Source of the DNA: Micromonospora profundi
GTDB lineage: Bacteria > Actinomycetota > Actinomycetes > Mycobacteriales > Micromonosporaceae
Length of the DNA stretch: 64,000 nucleotides
Assembly: GCF_011927785.1 (NCBI RefSeq)
Contig: NZ_JAATJK010000001.1
Span: 6,574,501-6,638,500 of the forward strand
Direction of reading: 5' to 3'
The notes beneath the pieces were generated by a model. It was not told where the DNA came from, did no database searches, and worked only from the letters and a program-made list of their open reading frames with translations. A program made the position numbers and the translations under genes. Numbering within the stretch: position 1 is the stretch's first letter; each line of letters starts with the position of its first letter. Of this stretch, positions 8,927 through 17,472 are shown piece by piece.

Positions 8927-9946
8927 TCAGCGCGGCGGATCGAGCCGGTGCACCAACTCGGCGACATCGACGCTGTATTCGCACCAGTCCCGGTCGGGCC
9001 GGTAGCCAAGCTCCGCATTGACCTTGAGCATGGCCTCGTTGGCCTGCGCGTTCCAGGTCTGCACCTCGGCCAGCTCAGGCTCGGCGGAGCGCAGCTCCAG
9101 CAGCATCCGGGCCTTGATCGCCCGGTCGATGCCGTAGCCCCTGTGACTCTGCACGACGATCGTGTCGTACTGGTCGGCGCGGGTCGGGTGCTGTGCCGGC
9201 ACCACCACCTCGGTCAGCCCCGCCACCTCGCCGCTCTGCTCATGCTGTGCGAGCACGATGTACGGCTTCATGCCCCGGCGGTGCAGGGTGTTCAAGCTGT
9301 CCCGGAGCCGCTCGGGGTCGTACGAGCTGGGGCGCAGCTCGCCGTCGTCCACGTCGCGCACCTCGGCCTTGGCCCGCGCGTACGACTCGATCAGGTCGTC
9401 CGGTGGGCCGCCAGGGCAGAACTCCAGGTGATAGCCCGAGCCGAGCCCGTTTGCCATCTCGGTCAACTCGGCCCAGTCGACAGTGGCCAGGTCGAGCACG
9501 CTGCGCGTCTCCACGTACTCCTTGGTGAAGCCGAGCGACTCGTAGAAACCCACCGCCGGCGTGTCGCCGACCACCTCGACGCCGATCGACTGGAAGCCCT
9601 CCTGGTAGACCCGCCGGGCGGCCCGCAACACCAGGTCACGGCCGAGACCGGTGCGGCGTACGGACGGGTGGACCAGCACCTCGATCACGCCGATGTCACC
9701 GAGGAGCAGCACATGCACCTGCCCGAGGACCGCGCCAGGCTCGTCAGGGCCGGTCGGCTCGGCCTGGGCGATCCAGGAGATTCGCCGTTCGCCGGGCATC
9801 ACCTCAGCGAGGTATTCCCGCAGGGAGGTCTCCCGCCAGGGCGGGTCCTGCGGAAGATCGGCCGCCAGAACCGCGTTCAGCGTGGACAGCAACGACGCGA
9901 TCTCGGCGGACGACGCGGTCCTGGGGTCCCACTCGCGCACCATCAC
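8927..9946 (-). CDS. Tandem GNAT N-acetyltransferase
   Basis: A 339-residue cytoplasmic protein with two GNAT folds. The first (about 1-165) has the acetyl-CoA loop VRRTGLGRDLVLRA and the GFYESLGF terminus. The second (about 175-339) keeps the overall pattern (YDTIVVQSHRGYGIDRAIK; ending LGYRPDRDWCEY), but its pyrophosphate loop is weaker, suggesting a structural role. The double architecture recalls mycothiol synthase MshD and other actinobacterial tandem GNATs, but I cannot assign a substrate. It is a single gene; the preceding gene on this strand ends at 10016. Confidence 0.85.
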   Translation of the reverse strand: MMVREWDPRTASSAEIASLLSTLNAVLAADLPQDPPWRETSLREYLAEVMPGERRISWIAQAEPTGPDEPGAVLGQVHVLLLGDIGVIEVLVHPSVRRTGLGRDLVLRAARRVYQEGFQSIGVEVVGDTPAVGFYESLGFTKEYVETRSVLDLATVDWAELTEMANGLGSGYHLEFCPGGPPDDLIESYARAKAEVRDVDDGELRPSSYDPERLRDSLNTLHRRGMKPYIVLAQHEQSGEVAGLTEVVVPAQHPTRADQYDTIVVQSHRGYGIDRAIKARMLLELRSAEPELAEVQTWNAQANEAMLKVNAELGYRPDRDWCEYSVDVAELVHRLDPPR

Positions 9947-10015
9947 TCGTCTAGCTTGCCGCTAACAGCTGTCCGGGGGAAGTGTCCAGTTCTCCAATGT
10001 ATGCGGACGATCACT

Positions 10016-11446
10016 TCACGTGCGGCTGGCTTGTCCGTATCGGTTCGCCGTGTCGTAGACGGCCTGGGCGTACCGGCGTACGTCGTTGTACGACAGGATC
10101 GCGTTCCACCAGTCGCCAGGGATGCTGAGATTCCGGCCGCCCTTGCACAGGTAGTTGCCGGCCGCCAGCGCGGCGTCGTCCAGGTCGTGCGGGTTCTTGA
10201 CGCCGTCGCCGTCGGCGTCTGCGCCGATCTCCTGCCAGGTGGTCGGGATGAACTGCATCGGCCCGATCGCGCGGTCGTAGGTGGTGTCCTTGTCGAGCAC
10301 CCCACGGTCGGTGTCGATGATCCGCATCCGGCCGCCGTTGCCGTCCAGCGGCAAACCGATGATCTCCGGCAGCGCCCTGCCGTCCGGCCCGAGCCTCGCG
10401 CCGTTGGCCGAGCCGTGGCCGGACTCGACCTGACCGATCGCGGCGAGCGTGGTCCAGCTCAACGCGCAGCTGCGGTTGGTCTGGGAGAGCACCCACTCGG
10501 CGTACCCGTACGCCTGCATGGCGACCGGGGGGATGCCGACCTTTGCGCCGACCTGCTGAGCCCAGCCGGCCAGGGCGTCCGAGGGGCGGCCACCGCCGCC
10601 CGGCAGCCCACCGCCCGGCCCACCTGGCAACCCACCGCCGGGCAGCGGGGCGGTGGGGAGCGGGCCGGTGGGCAGCGGAGCGGTCGGCAGTGCCCCCGTC
10701 GGTAGGGGGCCGGTGGGCGCCAGGCCGGGCGGTGTCAACCGTGGTACGGCCCTGGTCGGCGGGACCGAGGCGTCGACGGCCACGGGCCGGGGCGCGCGGA
10801 TGGTCGCGGGAACGAGCAGCGCACCCGCCGCGGCCGTCGCCGCCACGAGAGCCAACAGGAAGAGGCCGGGAAGAGCGAGTCGGCCGCTGGGCCGGCGCGA
10901 CCAGTCGCGGGTCACCTGAACGGCGGTCGCCGCGGCCTGGCGCGGGGGCAGGCGAACAGCGTGCGCGAACGGCACGCGTCGCCGCCGGCCACTCTGGGGC
11001 GCCGGCGGGACGGCCACGCCGTCCACGATGGTCGCGGCCGGGCCCGCGACGGTGGCCGCTTTCGGGTCCGCGACGGTGGTCGTCTTTGGGTCCGCGACGG
11101 TGGTCGTCTTTGGGTCCGCGACGGTGGTCGTCTTTGGGTCCGCGACGGTGGCATCCGTCGGCGGGGAGTCGGTGACGGTCGCGCCGCTCGCCGGGCCGGC
11201 GTCGCTGGTCGGGATGGTTGCCGGGTCGGCCGCGTCGGCCGCTGGGGCGGCGTCGCGGGTCGGGCTGGTCTTGGCGTCCGGTCTTCTGCCGCTCAACCAG
11301 GGCCGGCGAGGGCGGGGCACGACCCGGGCCGCCGGGTCCGGTGCCGCTCCCGAGCCTTCGAGCGGGCCGTCCAGCGGCGCGGCGGGTCGCAGCGGTCGCA
11401 CACGCGTCTCGTCCTCGCCGTCCACCACCCGTCGAGTATCACTCAT
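10016..11446 (-). CDS. Membrane-anchored lytic murein transglycosylase
   Basis: A 476-residue protein. The cytoplasmic N-terminus (about 1-190) is Thr/Ala/Pro rich and includes repeats of TTTVADPK. One membrane segment follows (near 195-220, LFLLALVAATAAAGALLV), then a Pro/Gly-rich periplasmic stalk (PTGPLPTGALPTAPLP), then a C-terminal MltB/SLT2-like domain with GQVESGHGSANGARL (catalytic Glu), GPMQFIPTTWQEIG and an EF-hand-like DADGDGVKNPHDLDDA. It would cleave peptidoglycan glycan strands during wall remodelling. I prefer the ATG at 11446, which opens MSDTRRVVDGEDET; an in-frame ATG 24 bases upstream is possible. It is divergent from the zinc-ribbon gene at 11485. Confidence 0.88.
   Translation of the reverse strand: MSDTRRVVDGEDETRVRPLRPAAPLDGPLEGSGAAPDPAARVVPRPRRPWLSGRRPDAKTSPTRDAAPAADAADPATIPTSDAGPASGATVTDSPPTDATVADPKTTTVADPKTTTVADPKTTTVADPKAATVAGPAATIVDGVAVPPAPQSGRRRRVPFAHAVRLPPRQAAATAVQVTRDWSRRPSGRLALPGLFLLALVAATAAAGALLVPATIRAPRPVAVDASVPPTRAVPRLTPPGLAPTGPLPTGALPTAPLPTGPLPTAPLPGGGLPGGPGGGLPGGGGRPSDALAGWAQQVGAKVGIPPVAMQAYGYAEWVLSQTNRSCALSWTTLAAIGQVESGHGSANGARLGPDGRALPEIIGLPLDGNGGRMRIIDTDRGVLDKDTTYDRAIGPMQFIPTTWQEIGADADGDGVKNPHDLDDAALAAGNYLCKGGRNLSIPGDWWNAILSYNDVRRYAQAVYDTANRYGQASRT
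11046..11141. repeat. 24-bp tandem repeat, four units, inside the transglycosylase gene
   Basis: Units begin GCGACGGTGG at 11046, 11070, 11094 and 11118. Units two to four are identical and the first differs at a few bases; a fifth partial unit follows at 11142. Each unit encodes eight residues (TTTVADPK) on the minus strand, so copy-number change keeps frame. Confidence 0.9.
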
Positions 11447-11484
11447 GTCCCCGGTGGGCGTCAGGTCCACGTACCCTGGTTGTC

Positions 11485-11706
11485 ATGCCCCGGTACGAGT
11501 TCCGTTGCCGCGCCTGCGGCGACACTTTCGAGGTCAACCGCCCGATGGTCGAGGCCGGCGCGCCGGCTGCCTGCCCGCAGGGTCATGCCGACACTGTCAA
11601 GCTGCTGTCCGCTGTGGCGGTCACCGGCCGCGGTGCCGGCGGTTCCGCCGGTGGTGTGCCCGCGCCCGCCGGAGGTGGCTGCTGCGGCGGCGCCTGCGGC
11701 TGCTGA
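11485..11706 (+). CDS. FmdB-family zinc ribbon protein
   Basis: A 73-residue protein. The N-terminal zinc ribbon is MPRYEFRCRACGDTFEV (CxxC) with a second pair represented by ACPQGH, as in the FmdB regulatory domain; the second knuckle uses Cys and His. The tail is Gly/Ala rich and ends in a Cys-rich GGGCCGGACGC. These small proteins are widespread in actinobacteria with no settled function. It is divergent from the transglycosylase gene with a 38-bp gap. Confidence 0.85.
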   Translation: MPRYEFRCRACGDTFEVNRPMVEAGAPAACPQGHADTVKLLSAVAVTGRGAGGSAGGVPAPAGGGCCGGACGC

Positions 11707-11856
11707 TCGGCCGTTCGCGTCCGACCGGTGGGCGGGCCTTGCCGGGAGCGGGCCCGAGTGGCACCTTGAGGCGGCACGTGCCCGGCCGTTCTCACGATGC
11801 GTGACTGCTCGGACTCAGGCAGCATGAACCCGACGTTACGGGCGGAGGTTCCACGC

Positions 11857-14700
11857 ATGTCGCCACGGATCCAGCTCCCGAGCGGTTGGGTGACCTTCGT
11901 GTTCACCGACATCGAGGGCTCGACCCGACTGGCCCAGCTGCTTGGCGCGGACTACCGTCCGGTGCTCGCCGAGCACCGCCGGTTGTTGCGTCGTACGCTC
12001 GCCGCCACCGGTGGCGCGGAGCTGTTGACCGAGGGCGACTCATTCTTCCTGGCCTTCGACGACGCGGCGGCGGCACTGACCGCGTGCCTGACGGCCCAGC
12101 GGGCTCTGGCGAGTCACGACTGGCCCACGGCGGAGGCCGCCCCGCGGGTGCGGATGGGCCTGCACACCGGTTACGCCGAGCCGGGCGACGGGGAGTACGC
12201 CAGCCCCGAGGTGCACCGCGCCGCGCGGGTTGCCGCGGCGGCGCACGGCGGGCAGGTGCTCTGTTCGGCGTCGACTGCCCGCCGGGCCGACCCGTTGCCG
12301 CCCGGTGCCACACTGCTCGACCTGGGCCTGCACCGACTACGCGGCTTCGACGACCGGGAGCGGCTGTTTCAGCTCGTCGCACCGGGGCTGGAGCGGCAGT
12401 TCCCTCGTCCCCGCACCGCCGACGCTGTGGCGCACAACCTGCCTACCCAGGTGACGTCGTTCGTCGGCCGGCAGGTCGAACGCGCCGAACTGAGTCGGCT
12501 GGTGGAGCAGCATCGACTGGTCACAGTGCTGGGCGCGGGTGGCGCGGGCAAGACCAGGCTGGCCGTCGAGCTGGCCGGTGGGGTCGTCGAGGCGTACCCG
12601 GACGGGGTGTGGTTCGTCGACATCGCGGCGGTGACCGACCCGGGGCTGGTGGCGTTCGCGGTCGCCGCCGTGCTCGGGCTGCGACCCGAGCCGGGCCGGC
12701 CCATGATGGACACCCTCGTGGAGTACGCGGCCGGCCGCCGGATGCTCGTCGTGCTGGACACCTGCGACGCGCAGCCGTCCGCCTGCGCCGAGGTGATCTC
12801 GCGGCTGCTGTCCGGCGGGGGCGGCGTGCGGGTGCTGGCGACCAGCCGCGAATCGTTCAGCCTGCCCGGTGAGGTCGTGTGGCGGATTCCGCCGCTCTCG
12901 GTCGACCCGCGTCCGGACGGCGCGGAGAGCGACGCGGTGGCGTTGCTGCTGGACCGTACGGCGGCGGCGCGCGGCGGCCGGCAACCGGAGGCCGCCGAGT
13001 CGGCCGATCTGCGCCGTGTGGTGCAGCGGTTGGACGGGCTGCCGCTCGCCATCGAGTTGGCGGCGGCCCGGCTGCGGGTGCTCTCGGTAGGTCAGCTCGC
13101 CGAGCGGCTGGAGGACGTGCTCGGCACGTTGGACGCGGGTCGGGAGGATCCGGAGCCGCCGCCGGTGGAGCGGGGCTGGTCGGGTAACCAGCAGGACACC
13201 GTGGACCTGGTGGCGGCGGCGATCGGTACGCCACCGCCCACCCCGGCGAGCAGGGCTGTGCAGCGTTCCGCCACCGAACGCCACCTGACGATGCAGGCCA
13301 CAGTCACCTGGTCGTACCGGACGTTGGGCCCCCGGGCCGCGCGGCTGCTGCGGTGGCTTGCCGTGTTCGCCGGGCCGGTGGACCTTCCGACCGTGGAGTG
13401 GCTGCTGGGGGACGACCCGCTGGATCCCCTGTCGGTGCTCGTGGACAAGTCGATGGTGCTTGCCGAGCCGCGTGCGACCGGCAGTTCGTACCGGATGCTC
13501 GACCCGATCCGCGCGTACGCGGCGCGACGGCTGGTCGAGGCCGGTGAGGAACAGGCGGCCCGGGACCGGCACGTGGCCTGGTCGGTGCACGCGTTGGAGC
13601 GGGCGCATCTGGGCCCGGACGGCCGGCCGGTGACGCTGTCGCTGTACACGCTGGACCCGCTCGCCGACGAGCTGCGGGCCGCGCTGCGGTGGTGCGCGAC
13701 CGGCGGCAGCGCCCGTGCCGGCCTGCGGCTGGCCGGGGGCCTGGACCAGTGGTGGCGCGAGCGTGGGCTGGCCCGGGAGGGGCGGCTCTGGCTGTTCCGG
13801 CTGTACGGGCGGATCGCCGAGACGGGCGAGCGGATTCCGGAGGCGGAGCTGGCGGCGGCGTACCACATGCATTCGCTGCACGCCGGTGCCGACGGGGAGT
13901 TCGCCGAGGAGCTGCGCTACTCGCAGCGGGCGGAGGCGGCGGCGCGGCAGGCCGGTGACGCCGGGCTGCTGGCCCGGGTGCTCGCCGGCCGGGCGGCGCC
14001 GCTTGTCGACATGGGGCAGTTCGTCGAGGCCGAGCGTGTGTGCCGGGAGGTCATCGACTGGGCACACGGGCAGGACGTCGTCGGCGAGGCGCTGTTCGCC
14101 GTGTTCAGCCTCGCCCAGTTGCTGTGGCGGCGTGGCGAGCTTGAGGAGGCGGCCGAACTGCTCGGGGCGGCGCGGCCGGTGGAGGCGGCGCGGCCTGTGG
14201 AGCGGGGCCGGCGTTCGGTGGACATGCTGCTCGGGATGGTCGCGTTGGCCCGGGGCGACGTGATCGCCGCGCACGAGCATCTGCTTGTGGCGTTGCGTTC
14301 CCGGATGTACCACGGCTACCACGGCCGAGCGTGCGACACGTTGAACGCGATAGCTGTGCGCTGCGCGCTGAGTGGGGAGCGGACGACCGCCGCCCGGTTG
14401 TTCGGGGCGGCGCAGGTGACGCGGGCGAGCATGCGGGGTACGCCGGGCATCTACGGCGGCTACTGGGCCGACCAGCAGGCGGAGTTGCGCGGGGTGTTGG
14501 GTGACGCGGCGTTCGACGACGCGTACGGCGAGGGTGCCGAGTTGGGGTTGGACGAGGCTGTCGCGCTGGCGCTCGACGTGGAACACCCGGACCTGGCGGC
14601 GGATTCGACACGCTTCAGCACCATGCCGGCGGCCTCCGCGCCCCAGCAGGCCGGTGCGGAGCAGGATCGGCGTCCGGCCGGTCGCACCGAACGGGCCTGA
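11857..14700 (+). CDS. Class III cyclase-like domain fused to STAND (NB-ARC-type) ATPase and helical repeats
   Basis: A 947-residue predicted signalling regulator. Residues about 8-180 form a nucleotide-cyclase homology domain, with FTDIEGSTRL (first metal Asp) and LTEGDSFFLAF (second Asp). The usual Asn-x-x-x-Arg motif reads VHRAARVAA, with His in place of Asn, so catalysis is uncertain. A P-loop ATPase follows (GAGGAGKTRLAVELA near 221, VVLDTCD Walker B-like, ATSRE sensor, GLPLAIELAAARLRVLS), then a winged-helix-like region and TPR-like helices to the C-terminus. No LuxR HTH is visible at the end. The start at 11857 has GGAGG 8 bases upstream. The gene is monocistronic and ends before a hairpin. 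Confidence 0.88.
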   Translation: MSPRIQLPSGWVTFVFTDIEGSTRLAQLLGADYRPVLAEHRRLLRRTLAATGGAELLTEGDSFFLAFDDAAAALTACLTAQRALASHDWPTAEAAPRVRMGLHTGYAEPGDGEYASPEVHRAARVAAAAHGGQVLCSASTARRADPLPPGATLLDLGLHRLRGFDDRERLFQLVAPGLERQFPRPRTADAVAHNLPTQVTSFVGRQVERAELSRLVEQHRLVTVLGAGGAGKTRLAVELAGGVVEAYPDGVWFVDIAAVTDPGLVAFAVAAVLGLRPEPGRPMMDTLVEYAAGRRMLVVLDTCDAQPSACAEVISRLLSGGGGVRVLATSRESFSLPGEVVWRIPPLSVDPRPDGAESDAVALLLDRTAAARGGRQPEAAESADLRRVVQRLDGLPLAIELAAARLRVLSVGQLAERLEDVLGTLDAGREDPEPPPVERGWSGNQQDTVDLVAAAIGTPPPTPASRAVQRSATERHLTMQATVTWSYRTLGPRAARLLRWLAVFAGPVDLPTVEWLLGDDPLDPLSVLVDKSMVLAEPRATGSSYRMLDPIRAYAARRLVEAGEEQAARDRHVAWSVHALERAHLGPDGRPVTLSLYTLDPLADELRAALRWCATGGSARAGLRLAGGLDQWWRERGLAREGRLWLFRLYGRIAETGERIPEAELAAAYHMHSLHAGADGEFAEELRYSQRAEAAARQAGDAGLLARVLAGRAAPLVDMGQFVEAERVCREVIDWAHGQDVVGEALFAVFSLAQLLWRRGELEEAAELLGAARPVEAARPVERGRRSVDMLLGMVALARGDVIAAHEHLLVALRSRMYHGYHGRACDTLNAIAVRCALSGERTTAARLFGAAQVTRASMRGTPGIYGGYWADQQAELRGVLGDAAFDDAYGEGAELGLDEAVALALDVEHPDLAADSTRFSTMPAASAPQQAGAEQDRRPAGRTERA

Positions 14701-14741
14701 TCGTCACGCCGGATCCCGCAGGAGATGGTGCCGCTGGCGAT

Positions 14742-14784
14742 CTTCGGTGCGGCCATCCGGTATCGCTGAATGGCCGCACCGAAG
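14742..14784. terminator. Bidirectional hairpin terminator
   Basis: CTTCGGTGCGGCCAT (14742-14756) is perfectly complementary to ATGGCCGCACCGAAG (14770-14784) with a 13-base loop. It lies between the convergent stops at 14700 and 14798. Confidence 0.8.
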
Positions 14785-14797
14785 AGTGGGGCGATGC

Positions 14798-15334
14798 TCA
14801 GCGGGCGGCGGCGCGGGCTTCGGCGTCGGCCTTCATCCGGGCAGCGCGGTCGATGTCCGCCTGCTGGACGGCGGCGACCGACCCGAAGATGTTGACCGCC
14901 TGGTAGTAGGTCCAGGCCAGGCTGTTGCAGGCCGGACGGACGACCGCGTTGTACGTGGCGCAGACCCGCTTCAGGTCGGCGTAGAAGGCGTTGTCCAGGC
15001 GGGCCTTGTTGCCGGAGAACTGCCCGACGGCCTTGTAGTTGCGGTAGCCGAAGTCGTGCCGGTAGCAGCTCAGGTTGAAGGTGAACCCGAGCGGGTTGTC
15101 CGGGCTCGACGAGCAGTAGTCGGTGGACCAGTTGAAGTTGTAGTCGGCCCAGGGTGCCCTGTTGACCCGGGCGCTGTTCCACGAGTTGTAGCTGGACGCG
15201 CTTGTCTGCGTCCAACTGGACAGCACCGACAGCTTCTGCTGGGGGGTGACGGCTGCGGCGGGGGAGGCGACAGCGAGGCTGGCGAGCAGTGCGAGCGCGC
15301 CCGAGGCGAGCATTGTGGTGAGACGTCGGGGCAC
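14798..15334 (-). CDS. Secreted prokaryotic phospholipase A2
   Basis: A 178-residue exported enzyme. The Sec signal peptide is about residues 1-28 (LALLASLAVASPAAA). The mature part has the bacterial PLA2 signature: TDYCSSSPDNPLGF and then CYRHDFGYRNYK, where His-Asp is the catalytic pair, plus two further Cys (VCATYNAVVRPACN) that can form the second disulfide. It resembles the Streptomyces violaceoruber PLA2 family in size and motif order. It hydrolyses the sn-2 ester of phospholipids, normally with Ca2+. The terminator is shared with the ATPase gene; the promoter region at 15335-15420 contains an 8-bp inverted repeat. Confidence 0.92.
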   Translation of the reverse strand: MPRRLTTMLASGALALLASLAVASPAAAVTPQQKLSVLSSWTQTSASSYNSWNSARVNRAPWADYNFNWSTDYCSSSPDNPLGFTFNLSCYRHDFGYRNYKAVGQFSGNKARLDNAFYADLKRVCATYNAVVRPACNSLAWTYYQAVNIFGSVAAVQQADIDRAARMKADAEARAAAR

Positions 15335-15386
15335 GGGTGACCTCCGCGGGGGTGAGCGGGGATGTTACCGGCGGGTTACCGGGTGT

Positions 15387-15418
15387 CGACAAGTCTCGAT
15401 CAACTGATCAACTTGTCG
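15387..15418. promoter_or_regulatory. Inverted repeat upstream of the phospholipase gene
   Basis: CGACAAGT (15387-15394) and ACTTGTCG (15411-15418) are perfect inverted copies, 16 bases apart, about 55-85 bp upstream of the phospholipase start. The centre TCAACTGATCAA adds further symmetry. A regulator site is possible; no regulator is assigned. Confidence 0.35.
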
Positions 15419-15464
15419 GTATGCGTCCCACCAACTATTGGTGACATGCGTCGAAACAGACGAA

Positions 15465-15492
15465 TGCCCCGGGTGCCGTGGCACCCGGGGCA
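15465..15492. terminator. Hairpin terminator of the GHL10 gene
   Basis: TGCCCCGGGTGCC (15465-15477) pairs perfectly with GGCACCCGGGGCA (15480-15492), a 13-bp stem with a 2-base centre, 20 bp past the stop at 15512. On the minus strand it is followed by a T-rich stretch. Confidence 0.8.
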
Positions 15493-15511
15493 GTTCAGCA
15501 GAATCGTACGG

Positions 15512-17170
15512 TCAGCGGAGGACGAAGGCCGGCGGGCTGGCCGGGCTCTCGTTGGCGGTCCGGTCCAACGCGGTCACCTGGTAGGTGTAGCGCTGGCCGG
15601 GCTCGGCCGACGTGTCCACCCAGGACTGCGCTCCGGGCGTGGCCCGGACGGTGTCGATCAGGTGGGCGGCGTCCGCGATGCCGCACCGGCCCGGCAGCGT
15701 GGTGCCGTCGAATCGGTAGATCGCGTACGAGGTGGCAGTGCCCAGCGGCCCGACGCCGTCGGCGGGCTGACGCCAGGTCAACCGCACCCCGTCGGCCTCC
15801 CGGACGGCCTTGGTGACCACCGGGAAGAGCAGCGGCTTGGCGGGCAGGTGCTGCATTGCCGGCACCAGCGCCGGCCGGGAGTAGTGCTCGGCGGCGTAGA
15901 TGTCGGTGGCGCCGAGCCGGTTGGCCCGGACCTGCACGGCCGAGAAGTGCACATTGCCCTGCACCTCGGGGTACGACCGGTTGAGCGTCAGATGATCGGA
16001 CAGCTCGCGCGGGTTCTGCCAGAACGGCCCGTACGCCGGGTCGCCGCTCTTGTAGTCGGCTTGGCCGATGTAGAGCTGCACGCGGGTGCCGCGTACCGTC
16101 TCGGCCCACCACGGGACCAGCCGCGCGTAGTCGGCGGCCGGGTACTGGCCGATGTACCAGTAGAGCTGCGGCACCACGTAGTCGATCCACTCCTGCTTGA
16201 TCCACTTGCGGGTGTCGGCGGAGATGATGTCGTACGACTGGCTGCCGGTCGTGTCCGAGCCGAGCGGGTCAGCGGTCTGGTTGCGCCAGATGCCGAACGG
16301 GCTGACCCCGAACTTCACCCACGGCTTCGCCGCCTTGATCTTGGCGTTCATCTCCTGGATGAGCAGGTTGATGTTGTCCCGCCGCCAGTCCGCCCGGTCG
16401 GTGAAACCCCTGTTGTGCGCGGCGAAGGTGGCGTCGTCAGGCACCTGGTAGGTGCCGCTGGGGTAGGGGTAGAAGTAGTCGTCGAAGTGGACCCCGTCGA
16501 CGTCGTACCTCTTGACCGCGTCCATCATCGCGGTCTGGACGAACTCGCGTACCTCGGGAATGCCGGGGTTGTAGTAGAGCCGGCTGCCGGCGACGCCGGC
16601 CGGCGGGTACGCGAAGGTCCAGTCCGGGTGCTGCTGCGCCGGGTGGCCGGGCGCGAGTTGCGTGAGGTCCGCGCCGGCACCACCGGGGGCCGGCATGGAG
16701 ACGCGGTACGGGTTGAACCAGGCGTGGAACTCCAGGTTGCGGCGGTGCGCCTCGGCGACGAGGAACGCCAGCGGATCCCAACCGGGGTCCTGGCCACGGA
16801 CGCCGGTCAGGTACTCCGACCAGGGCTCGTGCGGCGACGGCCAGAGGGCGTCCGCGGTCGGCCGGACCTGGACCACGACGGCGTTGTGGTTGAGTCGCTC
16901 GGCGAGGTCGAGCAGGTCGCGGTATTCGGCCTGCTGGGCGGCGACCCGGTCCGGGCTGCTCTGGGAGCCCTTGCTGGGCCAGTCGATGTTGACGACCGAC
17001 GAGATCCACATTGCCCGGAACTGCCTCTTCGGCGTGGCCGGATCGGTGACGCAGGTGGTGGTCGAGGAGGTCTCCACGCTCGCCGGGGCGGCGCTGGCGG
17101 GAGTGGCGGCGACGAGCGTGCCGAGCAGGGCAGTGACCAGCCCGGCAGCTCCTAGTCGAGGTGCTTTCAT
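15512..17170 (-). CDS. Secreted GHL10-type glycoside hydrolase with C-terminal fibronectin III-like domain
   Basis: A 552-residue exported protein. The signal peptide is about residues 1-28, ending ASA. The main domain (about 48-400) is the glycosyl-hydrolase-like 10 family (former DUF187): it starts FRAMWISSVVNIDWP and includes LEFHAWFNPYRVSMP, VDGVHFDDYFYPYP and WVKFGVSPFGIWRNQ. The C-terminal 110 residues match an FN3 module (VRLTWRQPADGVGP, YAIYRFDG, YTYQVTALDRTANES). GHL10 relatives include DigH-type enzymes acting on denuded peptidoglycan glycans; the substrate here is inferred only. Followed by a strong hairpin. Confidence 0.88.
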   Translation of the reverse strand: MKAPRLGAAGLVTALLGTLVAATPASAAPASVETSSTTTCVTDPATPKRQFRAMWISSVVNIDWPSKGSQSSPDRVAAQQAEYRDLLDLAERLNHNAVVVQVRPTADALWPSPHEPWSEYLTGVRGQDPGWDPLAFLVAEAHRRNLEFHAWFNPYRVSMPAPGGAGADLTQLAPGHPAQQHPDWTFAYPPAGVAGSRLYYNPGIPEVREFVQTAMMDAVKRYDVDGVHFDDYFYPYPSGTYQVPDDATFAAHNRGFTDRADWRRDNINLLIQEMNAKIKAAKPWVKFGVSPFGIWRNQTADPLGSDTTGSQSYDIISADTRKWIKQEWIDYVVPQLYWYIGQYPAADYARLVPWWAETVRGTRVQLYIGQADYKSGDPAYGPFWQNPRELSDHLTLNRSYPEVQGNVHFSAVQVRANRLGATDIYAAEHYSRPALVPAMQHLPAKPLLFPVVTKAVREADGVRLTWRQPADGVGPLGTATSYAIYRFDGTTLPGRCGIADAAHLIDTVRATPGAQSWVDTSAEPGQRYTYQVTALDRTANESPASPPAFVLR

Positions 17171-17472
17171 GCGGTGTGTCCCTTCGTTGGGGCTACCGGT
17201 GCTCCGAGCGACAGGTTCGGCAAGATTCGCCGCTGCCTATTTGTCGCTGGAAGGAAATTTTCACACTCCGGCCCACCGCCGCAAGGGGTTCACACCACAT
17301 CTGGCCGACAGTCGGAGTTCGGGGTGTCCGGCGTCGATTGCCGGGTTGCCGCCCGTGATGTTTCGCATACCGAACGTCAGATTTCCAGAGCGGTTGACGG
17401 TACCGGTCGGTGGGTAGCAACGCCGGTCACCGGCCGCCACGGGGGTGGTCGCGCGGTGGGAGGGGTGAGCGC
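17171..17472. other. 302-bp intergenic region between divergent genes
   Basis: It holds the promoters of the leftward GHL10 gene and the rightward permease gene. A TTGACG hexamer at 17394-17399 is a possible -35 for the permease, but the matching -10 is poor (TAGCAA after only 15 bases). A moderately AT-rich patch (GGAAATTTTC near 17250) stands out. No gene is supported. Confidence 0.5.

Noticed and set aside
12337..14586. A 749-codon open frame antisense to the cyclase-ATPase gene
   Set aside because: No recognisable domain and Arg/Gln/Pro-rich composition; the sense frame has clear Walker and cyclase motifs and a ribosome-binding site.
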